Source of the DNA: a bacterium | GTDB lineage: Bacteria; JAMOTN01 | Assembly (NCBI GenBank): GCA_027062325.1 | Contig: JAMOTN010000060.1 | Location: 1-25,390, forward strand | Direction: 5' to 3' | DNA: 25,390 nt | Shown: positions 8,023 through 17,356 of the stretch, piece by piece | How the letters are laid out: every line of letters starts with the position of its first letter | Position numbering within the stretch: position 1 is the first letter of the stretch | Notes under the pieces: model-generated | The model's input: the letters and a program-made list of their open reading frames with translations, nothing else | Told to the model about the DNA's origin: nothing | Database searches by the model: none | Translations under genes and position numbers: made by a program

Positions 8023-8364
8023 TCACTCATGTGTTTCTCCATCTACTCGTTCTCTTTTAATTTTCCTTATAAGGTGTATTATCTCCCTATCTTTGCTATC
8101 ATAAACAACACAATCCTGCTTCTTACACCTGATACTCCAACCATCCAAAAATTCAACTACGTAAGCTTTATCCATTTGGATAACCACTCTTTTAATAAGT
8201 GCCTCAATTCGCCATGTACTTTTAAGCAGCCTCAAAAACTTATTGAACTCCCTTTTAGCTCTCTCTTTTTTCGCCCCTATAGAAGAAAACTGAAAACCCA
8301 AAATTATGCTAAAAAAAACAACTACTGCTAATATAACCGCGCCGCGTCTTGTATTTCCCTGCAT
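8023..8364 (-). CDS. Small bitopic membrane protein of unknown function
   Basis: A 113-residue protein I do not recognise. Residues about 8-28 (GAVILAVVVFFSIILGFQF) form one transmembrane helix after a basic start, so the C-terminal part would lie outside the cytoplasm. A Lys/Arg-rich helical segment follows (about 32-60), then a short beta-rich tail with two cysteines (CKKQDC). The ATG has AGAGGTGG upstream. It is the last gene of the minus-strand run, 42 bases after the FtsB-like gene, and the same size class and topology hint at an envelope or division role, but this is only context. The ribosome site and co-directional placement support it being a real gene. Confidence 0.7.
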   Translation of the reverse strand: MQGNTRRGAVILAVVVFFSIILGFQFSSIGAKKERAKREFNKFLRLLKSTWRIEALIKRVVIQMDKAYVVEFLDGWSIRCKKQDCVVYDSKDREIIHLIRKIKRERVDGETHE

Positions 8365-8406
8365 TATGCCACCTCTGAAGCCCCTACCTAACCAAACTCT
8401 GCACTT

Positions 8407-8694
8407 TTACCTAGTCACCTTGCTGTCTTTCCATCCCTTTATAACAATTATCTCATTAGTTCCAACATAATCCAGCTCCCTTCTCACAAGCGCCTCAATA
8501 CCCGCTGGGGTTCGGTAATAATCGTAAAGCCTTCTTAACCTATCTATTTTTTCTGTTAAATACGCCATTTCTGTTAGAATTTGTTCCTTCTCTTTTTTTA
8601 AATAGTGCAGCTGAACTATAACCCTCACTCCATCTATTATTTGTATTAAAACTATCAGAGATATTGCTATAAACAGCGTCTTCAAGCTCTTCAA
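8407..8694 (-). CDS. FtsB/DivIC-like septum-formation protein
   Basis: A 95-residue bitopic protein with an N-terminal helix (about 5-30, [14 protein letters not shown]), a coiled coil (about 31-62, [22 protein letters not shown]), and the tail [17 protein letters not shown]. That tail matches the FtsB/DivIC pattern of an Arg-rich helix, LGYV-like turn and a closing EIV strand. In the family this protein bridges FtsL and FtsQ/DivIB in the division complex. The start is TTG, with AAGGAGG about ten bases upstream inside the end of gyrA, and the first codons overlap the gyrA stop by four bases, so translation is coupled. Linkage to gyrA instead of eno or the mur cluster is unusual. FtsL-like identity is an alternative. 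Confidence 0.78.
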   Translation of the reverse strand: MKSLKTLFIAISLIVLIQIIDGVRVIVQLHYLKKEKEQILTEMAYLTEKIDRLRRLYDYYRTPAGIEALVRRELDYVGTNEIIVIKGWKDSKVTR

Positions 8695-11117
8695 GATTCA
8701 TCTTCCTCCTTGATAACCGCTATAGACATCACCCTGTCATCTTTAGATAAATCAACCAACTTCACACCGCTTGCATACCTCTTTTGCACTGCTATTCCAT
8801 CTGTCGGTATCCTTATGATTTTACCGTTTTGCGTAATCATAACAAGATCTTCACCGCCATCCAAAGAAGCTATAGCTACCAACTCTCCTGTTCTACCAGA
8901 ACAATTTATTCCTCTTATTCCAACTCCACCCCTTCTTTGCAATCTAAACTCCTCAAAAGGCGTAATCTTGCCGTATCCTCTTGACGTCACAAACAAAACA
9001 TTATTCCGTTGCCTTGCAGCTCCAATCACTTTGTTATTACCAGATAATTTCATTATTCTTACACCTCGTGCTCCTCTTCCCGTCTCCCTTACATCATTTG
9101 AAGAAAACACAATTACATTTCCATCAGATGAGGCGACTACAAAGTTTTCTTCCTCTTCAAACACAAGTACTCCAACCACTTCATCTCCATCTTCTAATCC
9201 TTGGAATATCAATCCGGTGCGCCGAGTACTGGATTTTAAATCACTTATCAATGTAACCTTTCCCATTCCCCTCTTTGTAACTGAGAAAACTTTCCCTTTG
9301 TCAAGAGAAAATACACGAGCTATTTCACCAACTCTTTCTCCTTTTTTCAACTCTACGAGGTAAGAAACCATTGTTCCCCTTCCTTCTCTCTTTACCTCAG
9401 GGATTTTAGAAACCGGAAGGGTATAGACTCTTCCCATATTTGTAAAAAGCATGAGGTAATCGTTTCCTCGCACTGTAACTACACTGACTGGATAGTCTTC
9501 CTCTTTGTAGTTACCAGCAAGTACTCCTTTTCCACCCCTTTTCTGCGCCCGGTACTCCTTGTTTTTGACCTTTTTCAGGTATCCACGACTGCTAAGGGTA
9601 ACAACATAAGTTGATGTATCCTCCTCTTCCTCCTCCGTGAGATCCATGCTGACTCCACCTATCTGTGTTCTTCTCTCATCACCAAACTTATCCTTTAACT
9701 CAATTAGCTCCTTCTTGACTATCTCCATTCTCAACTCGTGGCTTGCCAGAATCTCCTCAAAGCGCTTTATACTCTCTTCAAGTTTTCTCCTTTCCTCTTC
9801 TAGCTTCTCAACTTCTAAAGCAACCAGTTTTGAAAGTTGCATATCAAGAATTGCCTGAGCTTGCTTTTCTGTAAGTTCAAAACGCTCTGTAAGACGCATC
9901 TTTGCCTCTGCTGTACTTTCACTCGTCTTTATCATTTCAACAACCTCTTCAATATTAGCTATTGCTATCAAGAATCCTGTAACAACTTCCAAACGATCCT
10001 TTGCCTTAGCGAGATCGTACTCTGTACGCCTTATTATCACATTTTCTCTGTGTTTCACGTAAAGTTCGAGGAGCTGTTTAAACTTCAGTGTTACTGGAAC
10101 TCCATCTACTATTGCAAGCATGTTTACTGAATAAACTGTTTCAAGCTGTGTATACTTAAACAACTTATTTAAAACTTTATACGCACTTTCTCCTCTTTTT
10201 AGCTCTACAACAACGCGCATTCCCTCCCTATCACTCTCATCACGTAAATCCGCAATTTCTGTAATTTTACCATTTTTTACAAGTTGAGCAATTTTTTCTA
10301 AAATTGTCCCTTTAGATACTTGATACGGAATTTCCGTTATAACTATGGCCTCTTTTCCTCCTTTAATAGGCTCCACATCTACTTTGGCTCTAACTCGTAA
10401 CCTGCCACTTCCAGTAGCATAAATTTTGACTATCTCCTCTGGATTAGTTATTATTCCACCAGTTGGAAAATCAGGTCCCTTGACACAATCCATAAGCTCA
10501 ACAATTGTAATGGACGGATTATCAATATAGGCAACTATAGCATCTACTATTTCAGATAAATTATGTGGTGGTATATTTGTCGACATACCAACAGCAATTC
10601 CACTTGAACCATTTATCAAAAGATTCGGAATAACACTTGGCAGGTACTCTGGTTCCATCAAAGATTCATCAAAGTTTGGCCTGAAAGGCACTGTATTCTT
10701 CTCTATATCCTGTAAAAGGTATTCTCCAAGCGCAGATAACCTAGCCTCAGTGTACCTCATAGCAGCAGGTGGATCCCCATCAACAGATCCAAAGTTACCG
10801 TGACCCTCTATCAATGGGTAACGCATAGAGAAACCTTGAGCCATTCTAACTAATGCCTCATAAACAGCACTATCTCCATGCGGATGATACTTACCCAAAA
10901 CTTCTCCAACTACTCTTGCACTCTTTTTAAAAGGCTTGTTATGACGCAATCCCATCTCGTACATCACATATAAAATTCTTCTTTGGACAGGCTTTAGACC
11001 ATCTTTTACATCAGGAATTGCACGCCCAATTATAACGCTCATTGCGTAATCAAGATAACTTATCCTTATCTCTTCATCTAACCTTTTAGGTATTATCTCT
11101 CCTGCAAAGAGACTCAT
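8691..11117 (-). CDS. gyrA: DNA gyrase subunit A
   Basis: An 808-residue type IIA topoisomerase breakage-reunion subunit. The catalytic tyrosine is Y122 within [11 protein letters not shown], preceded by the winged-helix segment [20 protein letters not shown] long coiled coil is near residues 430-475. The C-terminal beta-pinwheel opens with the GyrA box QKRGGKG (525-531), which marks gyrase rather than topoisomerase IV. ATG at 11115-11117 was chosen because AAGGAGGATT lies seven bases upstream. The reading frame extends to a TTG at 11147, but those ten residues lack a site. It lies 45 bases downstream of gyrB, and its stop overlaps the FtsB-like gene. An acidic stretch (TEEEEED) separates the N-terminal part from the pinwheel. 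Confidence 0.98.
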   Translation of the reverse strand: MSLFAGEIIPKRLDEEIRISYLDYAMSVIIGRAIPDVKDGLKPVQRRILYVMYEMGLRHNKPFKKSARVVGEVLGKYHPHGDSAVYEALVRMAQGFSMRYPLIEGHGNFGSVDGDPPAAMRYTEARLSALGEYLLQDIEKNTVPFRPNFDESLMEPEYLPSVIPNLLINGSSGIAVGMSTNIPPHNLSEIVDAIVAYIDNPSITIVELMDCVKGPDFPTGGIITNPEEIVKIYATGSGRLRVRAKVDVEPIKGGKEAIVITEIPYQVSKGTILEKIAQLVKNGKITEIADLRDESDREGMRVVVELKRGESAYKVLNKLFKYTQLETVYSVNMLAIVDGVPVTLKFKQLLELYVKHRENVIIRRTEYDLAKAKDRLEVVTGFLIAIANIEEVVEMIKTSESTAEAKMRLTERFELTEKQAQAILDMQLSKLVALEVEKLEEERRKLEESIKRFEEILASHELRMEIVKKELIELKDKFGDERRTQIGGVSMDLTEEEEEDTSTYVVTLSSRGYLKKVKNKEYRAQKRGGKGVLAGNYKEEDYPVSVVTVRGNDYLMLFTNMGRVYTLPVSKIPEVKREGRGTMVSYLVELKKGERVGEIARVFSLDKGKVFSVTKRGMGKVTLISDLKSSTRRTGLIFQGLEDGDEVVGVLVFEEEENFVVASSDGNVIVFSSNDVRETGRGARGVRIMKLSGNNKVIGAARQRNNVLFVTSRGYGKITPFEEFRLQRRGGVGIRGINCSGRTGELVAIASLDGGEDLVMITQNGKIIRIPTDGIAVQKRYASGVKLVDLSKDDRVMSIAVIKEEDES

Positions 11118-11162
11118 ATTCAATCCTCCTTTACATGCATTTTGCAACAGTTACTCTATTGA

Positions 11163-13079
<1,917 letters not shown>

Positions 13080-13103
13080 CTACCCCTCCTTTAGAATTAC
13101 ATT

Positions 13104-13679
13104 TTACTTTTCTATAACGTATCTCTTAGCAGCTTTGACATAAACCTCAAACTCTTCCAACAATCCCTCTTCAAGCTTACGTTTGGGAATTTTTCTCTTG
13201 ATCTCTTTGTAAGCCTTTAAGAAGGCTATTGCACTTTCTTTAGTAAATTTTTTAAGAAAAGACGAAACCTCAGATCTGAGCTTTTGTATCTCATCTTGAA
13301 ATTCCACGTTTTTTTCTTCTTCCGAGGCTATTTTTCTAAGCTCCGATATTCTCTTCATGTCCTTTTTTTCTTCACAAAGGACACACATTATTCCCTCACG
13401 AATAGGTCTTCCGCAAACAATGCATCTTTTTTGAGGAGGATTGAATTTTTTCAGAAACGAATTTACACTCTCTTTTAAATCTTCAGGAACCTCATCAAAA
13501 GAATCACGTATATCAAAAGCTTTTTCACTACCTATCTCCTCACTCGAGGCTCTCTCATTAGTAACTGTTTCACGTGAAACAGTATAATTCCCATTTCGAG
13601 CGAGCACTTTAAAATTCCCTATTTTCCTTAACAATCTAGCTCCACTTAGTTTTGAGCCCCCTTTTTTCACTCCCGACAC
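13104..13679 (-). CDS. Zinc-ribbon protein of unknown function in the recF-gyrB interval
   Basis: A 191-residue protein I cannot assign to a family with confidence. Residues 1-65 are low-complexity and basic to polar, and their DNA holds a perfect parS site (codons for VSRET, about 34-38). A zinc ribbon follows with C86, C89, C99 and C102 (RCIVCGRPIREGIMCVLC). The last 85 residues are Lys/Glu-rich and predicted helical. Many bacteria place a DUF721 (DciA-like) gene here, and some of those proteins end in a zinc ribbon plus a helical tail. This could be a relative that lost the DUF721 core, but that is inference. Start GTG at 13677-13679 lies one base after the stop of the upstream gene, with AAAAGGTAGG as ribosome site. 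Confidence 0.72.
   Translation of the reverse strand: MSGVKKGGSKLSGARLLRKIGNFKVLARNGNYTVSRETVTNERASSEEIGSEKAFDIRDSFDEVPEDLKESVNSFLKKFNPPQKRCIVCGRPIREGIMCVLCEEKKDMKRISELRKIASEEEKNVEFQDEIQKLRSEVSSFLKKFTKESAIAFLKAYKEIKRKIPKRKLEEGLLEEFEVYVKAAKRYVIEK
13566..13581. promoter_or_regulatory. parS: parS centromere site
   Basis: TGTTTCACGTGAAACA is an exact match to the conserved bacterial parS palindrome bound by ParB. The symmetry extends to 20 bp (13564-13583). It lies inside the coding sequence of the zinc-ribbon gene, about 2.3 kb from the DnaA-box cluster, and a ParB gene is present at the right end of the window. A second partial match in gyrA (10051-10066) is only a half site. Confidence 0.95.
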
Positions 13680-13680
13680 C

Positions 13681-14556
13681 CTACCTTTTGCTAAGCGATG
13701 TAATGTAAAACACTTCTCTAACTTCCTTCAAATCTAAACATCCTTCTCCATTTGAAAGGTACAAAATTAAATTTCCTGTCTCCCCAAGCCTCCTTACCAA
13801 AGGTAAAATCAAGCTCAAGCTCAAACTCAAAAAAGGCTGATCCAACAAAATTACTCCTATGTCCCTCCTCTCAACTCTTTTTTTTAGATAAAAAACAGAT
13901 AGCCATTCTATCAGATTGCAAAGCTCTGTGTATGTTTGCGATCCATTCCAAGCCTTTTGATAAAAGTATATCATATCCTTGGGGCTAAAATTAGACACAT
14001 TTAAATTTTCCAGAAACACACTCATATTATTCCAGAGTTTCTCCAGCAGAAATTCAACGAAATCGTATTTTCTAGGAATAAATTTACGTCTTCCATTTTT
14101 TAACCTATCAACCAACACCCCTTCAAGTTGTACATCAAAATTCTTACCGAACATTTTCTTTATTTTTTTTTCAACCCCAACTTGCATACTCAAATCGGAA
14201 CTTGTGATATAAAGCAGACTAGCTTTAAGTTCTCCTGCACGCATATCAATGTCATCTTTTACTATACACTCTGCACATTTTTCATAAGCTTCAAGATCTT
14301 TCACACATACTTTCACATAAGCCATAGTTTTTCCTCTAGAAAGGTGAGAAACAGGCAGCAGCTTTGTCAACTTACCAGTCAGGCACGTTGAAATTGCCTC
14401 GCAAAATGCTGTTTTACCACCAGCTGGCGGTGCCAATAAAATTGTGGGACTTTTAAAGGTAAGTTCCATATCAGAAAAGACTCTCCAATTCTTAATATTT
14501 ACCTCAACAATCCTTGCTCTTATCTTCTCTCCTTTCTGAGTATTATTCTTGCTCAT
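13681..14556 (-). CDS. RecF-position P-loop protein with degenerate ATPase motifs
   Basis: A 291-residue protein in the place usually held by recF. The N-terminus fits a RecF/SMC-type ATPase head: RARIVEVNIKNWRVFSDMELTF, then a P-loop-like APPAGGKTAF (42-51) in which the first Gly of GxxxxGKT is Ala. Near the C-terminus VILLDQPFLS (235-244) resembles a Walker B strand followed by a D-loop region, but the usual acidic pair is D-Q. I cannot find the ABC signature (SxGQ). RecF is usually about 350-370 residues, so this is also short. It may be a highly diverged RecF or an unrelated paralogue. ATG at 14554-14556 has GGGGGA upstream, and TTG at 14577 is an alternative. Its stop nearly touches the next gene's start. 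Confidence 0.65.
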   Translation of the reverse strand: MSKNNTQKGEKIRARIVEVNIKNWRVFSDMELTFKSPTILLAPPAGGKTAFCEAISTCLTGKLTKLLPVSHLSRGKTMAYVKVCVKDLEAYEKCAECIVKDDIDMRAGELKASLLYITSSDLSMQVGVEKKIKKMFGKNFDVQLEGVLVDRLKNGRRKFIPRKYDFVEFLLEKLWNNMSVFLENLNVSNFSPKDMIYFYQKAWNGSQTYTELCNLIEWLSVFYLKKRVERRDIGVILLDQPFLSLSLSLILPLVRRLGETGNLILYLSNGEGCLDLKEVREVFYITSLSKR

Positions 14557-14609
14557 AAATACAATCCCCCAACTCAAGAACCATTTTCCTTCATCTACAC
14601 GCTTTATTG

Positions 14610-15881
14610 TCAGTTCATCACACTATCTACCACTCTTCTTATCTTGTTGTAAAATTTATTCCCTTCCTCTCCTGAAAGTATTCTCTCTATCTTTTTTATA
14701 GCATGCATTACAGTCGTATGATCTTTGCGCCCACACAGCTTTGCTATCTCTTTTAAAGACGAACCCTTAATTTTTTTCAAAAGGTACATTAGGGTATGAC
14801 GGGCAGCCGAAACTTTGTCAATTCTGGAACTTCCCTGGATATCTTTCAGCGTAACTCCGAATTCTCTACACACAACCTCTACAAGCTCATCAATCGAGTC
14901 TTCGTCCTCAGAAGATGTGTACTCCGACAAAACATGTCTTACCAAATCCACAGAGACAGTACCGCCACTTACTTTCACAAATGTTGCCAGTGTATTTATG
15001 AAACCCTGTATCTTCCTCACACTTCCTTTCAGGCGAGAAGCTATATATGCTACCATCGTAGAGTCTAACTCTAAGTTATAACTAGATGCGTAAAAATTCA
15101 CAAGCTTTCTCCTCAGCTCTGCATCCGGTGGATTTATACCAACTGTAACCCCACTTTCAAACCTACTTACAAGCCTCCCTTCCAAACCCTTTAATTTTGA
15201 AGGCCTTTCATCACTTGTGATGACTATCTGTTTGCCATTAGCGTAAAGAAAGTTGAATATAGAAAAAAACTCTTCTTGAGCCATGGAATTTTTTAGAAAC
15301 TGAACATCATCCATGAGCAAACAGCTTATCTGCCTGTAAAATTCCCTAAACTCTGTCATTGTCCCACTATCCAGTGCTGCAAATAACCTATCCAGAAACT
15401 CCTTTCCACTAACATATACAACCCTGTGACCTCTATCTCTTAAGTAATTACCTATGGCATGTAAAAGATGCGTTTTTCCAACACCAACCCCTCCATATAA
15501 AAAGAGAGGATTCGCCGATTCACCCGGCTTTTTTGCAACGTCTAAACACGTTACGTAAGCCAGCCTGTTGCTCTCTCCCACCACAAAGTTATCGAAGGTG
15601 TAATCTTTAAATATAGTATCATCCACTCTCTCTTGGGGAGCTGTTATCTCCACATCAAATTCCGTGGATCCATATATTCCCCTCATAAAACTTTTAACAG
15701 TTTCATCTATCTCTTCTCTTCTTTCTTCGAGAATTTCGGCACTTATGTCATTTTTAGCAATTATTGTAATTTTTCGTCCTTTAATGTCCCCGTCTATCTC
15801 CTCTATTAAAGCGGCGTCATCTCCTAAAACGTCATCCACACGCTCCTTCAACTTTCTCCATATAACTTCCCTCTTTGTCAA
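14610..15881 (-). CDS. dnaA: Chromosomal replication initiator protein DnaA
   Basis: A 423-residue initiator that binds DnaA boxes and unwinds the origin. The short domain I (about 1-80) is joined almost directly to the AAA+ domain, so the flexible domain II is nearly absent. Walker A is GGVGVGKT (130-137) in NPLFLYGGVGVGKTHLLHAIG, Walker B is CLLMDDVQF (187-195), and sensor and arginine-finger regions follow (ITSDERPSKLKGLEGRLVSRF). Domain IV carries the DNA-binding signature GRKDHTTVMHAIKKI (384-398). The start is TTG at 15879-15881, with GAGAGGTGA six to seven bases upstream. The first DnaA box of the origin begins only 19 bases upstream of it, so autoregulation by DnaA is likely. dnaN does not follow. 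Confidence 0.98.
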   Translation of the reverse strand: MTKREVIWRKLKERVDDVLGDDAALIEEIDGDIKGRKITIIAKNDISAEILEERREEIDETVKSFMRGIYGSTEFDVEITAPQERVDDTIFKDYTFDNFVVGESNRLAYVTCLDVAKKPGESANPLFLYGGVGVGKTHLLHAIGNYLRDRGHRVVYVSGKEFLDRLFAALDSGTMTEFREFYRQISCLLMDDVQFLKNSMAQEEFFSIFNFLYANGKQIVITSDERPSKLKGLEGRLVSRFESGVTVGINPPDAELRRKLVNFYASSYNLELDSTMVAYIASRLKGSVRKIQGFINTLATFVKVSGGTVSVDLVRHVLSEYTSSEDEDSIDELVEVVCREFGVTLKDIQGSSRIDKVSAARHTLMYLLKKIKGSSLKEIAKLCGRKDHTTVMHAIKKIERILSGEEGNKFYNKIRRVVDSVMN

Positions 15882-15899
15882 CTTTTTTCACCTCTCAAG

Positions 15900-15929
15900 T
15901 TTTCCACATTTTCCACATATTTTTCCACA
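15900..15929 (+). repeat. Three DnaA boxes, head to tail
   Basis: TTTTCCACA occurs at 15900-15908, 15909-15917 and 15921-15929, the first two directly abutting and the third three bases on. The cluster is 19 bases from the dnaA start codon and would also overlay the dnaA promoter or leader. Confidence 0.9.
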
Positions 15930-16018
15930 TTTACCTATAAACACGATTAAAACTACACATCGATAATGTCCCTGTATTTCCACATTCTTTTAAATCGCCC
16001 ATTTTTACCACATTTTTA

Positions 16019-16064
16019 TTTTCCACATAATTTTCCACTTTTCCACATTCCACATTATTCCACA
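16019..16064 (+). repeat. Second DnaA-box cluster
   Basis: TTTTCCACA at 16019-16027 and 16039-16047, TTTTCCACT at 16031-16039, and the weaker CATTCCACA (16046-16054) and TATTCCACA (16056-16064) overlap or nearly abut in the same orientation as the first cluster. Confidence 0.8.
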
Positions 16065-16100
16065 ATCCATCCACAAAATATTCACAACTGCTTCCACACA

Positions 16101-16150
16101 AATTTTAGAAATTAATTCCCTAATTACCGAAGTTAATTTTCAAAACTTAC
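16101..16150. other. Candidate DNA unwinding element
   Basis: Of 50 bases, 39 are A or T, and the segment lies beside the second box cluster with few boxes inside it. It is the best candidate for initial strand opening, but AT content alone is weak evidence in an AT-rich genome. Confidence 0.4.
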
Positions 16151-16225
16151 ATTTCCACAGCTTACATTACATTAGACTAGACTTCTAACAAAAAGACAGC
16201 CGATGTAAGGGAATAAGAACCCTTC

Positions 16226-16254
16226 TTTACAACCGCCTCTGAATGAGATATCAT
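16226..16254 (+). promoter_or_regulatory. Promoter of rpmH
   Basis: TTTACA (16226-16231), a 17-base spacer and TATCAT (16249-16254) make a good housekeeping promoter. Transcription would begin near 16261, only about 17 bases before the rpmH start, leaving a leader that is little more than the GGGGGGTGAT ribosome site. Confidence 0.65.
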
Positions 16255-16277
16255 TTTGGATACGGGGGGTGATTACG

Positions 16278-16427
16278 ATGCCAAAGTCTCTCAAAGGAGT
16301 GACTTACCTGCCAAACAAGAGAAAAAGAAAGAAAACTCATGGTTTCTTGGTGAGAATGCGTACAAAAAGTGGCAGAAGGATTATCAAGAGAAGAAGAGCA
16401 AAGGGAAGGAAGAGACTAGCCGTCTAA
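16278..16427 (+). CDS. rpmH: 50S ribosomal protein L34
   Basis: A 49-residue, strongly basic ribosomal protein. It reads [20 protein letters not shown], then [20 protein letters not shown] and AKGRKRLAV. The core HGFxxRMxTxxGRxxxxxRRxKGRxxL is the L34 signature. The N-terminus is a few residues longer than the usual MKRTYQP form but keeps the Thr-Tyr-x-Pro element as [15 protein letters not shown]. The ribosome site GGGGGGTGAT is directly upstream. It starts the conserved rpmH-rnpA-yidD-yidC-jag cluster, in its standard place beside the origin. Confidence 0.97.
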   Translation: MPKSLKGVTYLPNKRKRKKTHGFLVRMRTKSGRRIIKRRRAKGRKRLAV

Positions 16428-16466
16428 ATATAATTGCTGGTAGGCTTTTGTGGTGAGTGGACGTCT

Positions 16467-16913
16467 GTGGCTTTACCAAGAAGCTATAGATTACCTACAT
16501 CTAAAATTGCGAGGTGTATTAGAGAAGGAAAAAGTTTCAGGGGGAGTTACATAAGGTGGCGCTATAGATTGTACCCCCCTGATATTCAAACCGTTAGAAC
16601 TCTTAAAGGGAAAACCTCAGATGTCCAGAAGGTAAAAGGAAAGAAGATCAAGGTTAAAGTAGCGGTGGCCCTCAGGCGTGATCTGAGGGCTTCTTTTATT
16701 AGACAAAAGGTCAAAAGAAGAGTAGAAGCTTCCTTTTGGCAGGCTCTTAGAGAGTTGAGGTCCAGGCAGGATACAAACTTAGTTGCCCATGGGGATGTAG
16801 GGGAGATAGAGGTTCACATAGTCGCAATACCATCTGTTCACTCATACTGGGCAGAGTGGAAGTTTCTAGTTAGAGATTGGGTAAGGTTTTTAAAAAGAGT
16901 GTCGAATTATTGA
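16467..16913 (+). CDS. rnpA: Ribonuclease P protein component (divergent)
   Basis: A 148-residue basic protein placed as RnpA by position and sequence. It assists RNase P RNA in trimming tRNA 5' leaders. The N-terminus ALPRSYRLPTSKIARCIREGKSFRG fits the family, followed by a strand (SYIRWRYRLY). An insertion of about 25 residues (PPDIQTVRTLKGKTSDVQKV) precedes VKVAVALRRDLRASFIRQKVKRRVEASFW. That segment aligns with the usual KKxGKAVxRNRxKRxxRE, so the RNR core reads RQK. RnpA is normally about 110-125 residues, so this copy is long. GTG at 16467 was chosen because GGTGAG lies upstream and the family start follows at once. TTG at 16434, directly after an in-frame stop, is an alternative. Confidence 0.82.
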   Translation: MALPRSYRLPTSKIARCIREGKSFRGSYIRWRYRLYPPDIQTVRTLKGKTSDVQKVKGKKIKVKVAVALRRDLRASFIRQKVKRRVEASFWQALRELRSRQDTNLVAHGDVGEIEVHIVAIPSVHSYWAEWKFLVRDWVRFLKRVSNY

Positions 16914-16970
16914 ACTTAAGCAATACATGGGTTGATTTGAGGATTCTGTAAAATCCAGGGGAGGATATAA

Positions 16971-17213
16971 ATGAGGTCTATCGATCATCTTTTGAGGAAG
17001 GTGTTGGTTCTCATAATAGAAATCTGGCAAAGGTTATTCTCTCCCATTTTTGGACAAAATTGCCGATTCTATCCAACTTGCAGTGCTTACGCAAAGGAAG
17101 CAATAATTAAAAAAGGTGTAGTAAGAGGTAGCATAATGGCTGCGTGGAGAATTTTAAGATGTAATCCTTTTAGTAAGGGTGGATACGACCCTGTTGATCC
17201 AGATGAAAGCTAG
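16971..17213 (+). CDS. yidD: Membrane protein insertion efficiency factor YidD
   Basis: An 80-residue member of the YidD family, thought to assist insertion of membrane proteins by YidC. An amphipathic N-terminal helix (about 7-24) is followed by the family signature CRFYPTCSAYAKEAI (31-45) with C31 and C37, and then WRILRCNPFSKGGYDPVD with C64. ATG at 16971 has GGGGAGGAT upstream. Its place between rnpA and yidC is the standard one. Length is typical, and nothing appears missing. Confidence 0.97.
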   Translation: MRSIDHLLRKVLVLIIEIWQRLFSPIFGQNCRFYPTCSAYAKEAIIKKGVVRGSIMAAWRILRCNPFSKGGYDPVDPDES

Positions 17214-17260
17214 CTTGTAGTTGCAATTACTGCGTTTACTCAATTACCGTGACATTTTCG

Positions 17261-17289
17261 TTGTTAAACGCCTGTAGATGAGTTATACT
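17261..17289 (+). promoter_or_regulatory. Promoter of yidC
   Basis: TTGTTA (17261-17266), a 17-base spacer and TATACT (17284-17289) in the yidD-yidC spacer. Transcription would begin near 17296, giving a leader of about 60 bases. The rest of 17214-17356 shows no gene. Confidence 0.65.
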
Positions 17290-17356
17290 CTATGAAGTGC
17301 TTGAGTTTTTCCTTTCATGGTTTAAAAACTTAAAAGTTATAAAGAGGGGGATGGGG

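Larger units (their letters stand above)
15895..16160. other. oriC: Probable chromosomal replication origin (oriC)
   Basis: This non-coding stretch of the 396-base dnaA-rpmH spacer (15882-16277) is filled with DnaA boxes of the form TTTTCCACA, matching TTWTNCACA. Exact copies lie at 15900, 15909, 15921, 16019 and 16039 (first base). Near copies begin at 15976, 16004, 16031, 16046, 16056, 16078 and 16151. All read in the same direction, toward rpmH. An AT-rich stretch adjoins the array. Gene orientation flips here, with minus-strand genes on the left and plus-strand genes on the right, as expected for a bidirectional origin. The remainder of the spacer (16161-16277) holds the rpmH promoter. 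Confidence 0.88.

Noticed and set aside
8710-9363. Long plus-strand open frame antisense to gyrA
   Set aside because: Composition is a mirror of gyrA codons, rich in Ser, Pro and Thr, with no family resemblance; gyrA is certain.
10051-10066. Second parS-like site in gyrA
   Set aside because: Only the first ten bases (TGTTTCACGT) match; the other half has four mismatches in six, so it is a chance half site.
16256-16456. 66-residue open frame over rpmH
   Set aside because: It is a different frame of the L34 gene; the L34 frame has the ribosome site and family sequence.
16434-16466. Thermus-like overlap of rnpA with rpmH
   Set aside because: The rnpA frame is in phase with rpmH and is closed by stops at 16425-16427 and 16431-16433, so it cannot begin inside rpmH.
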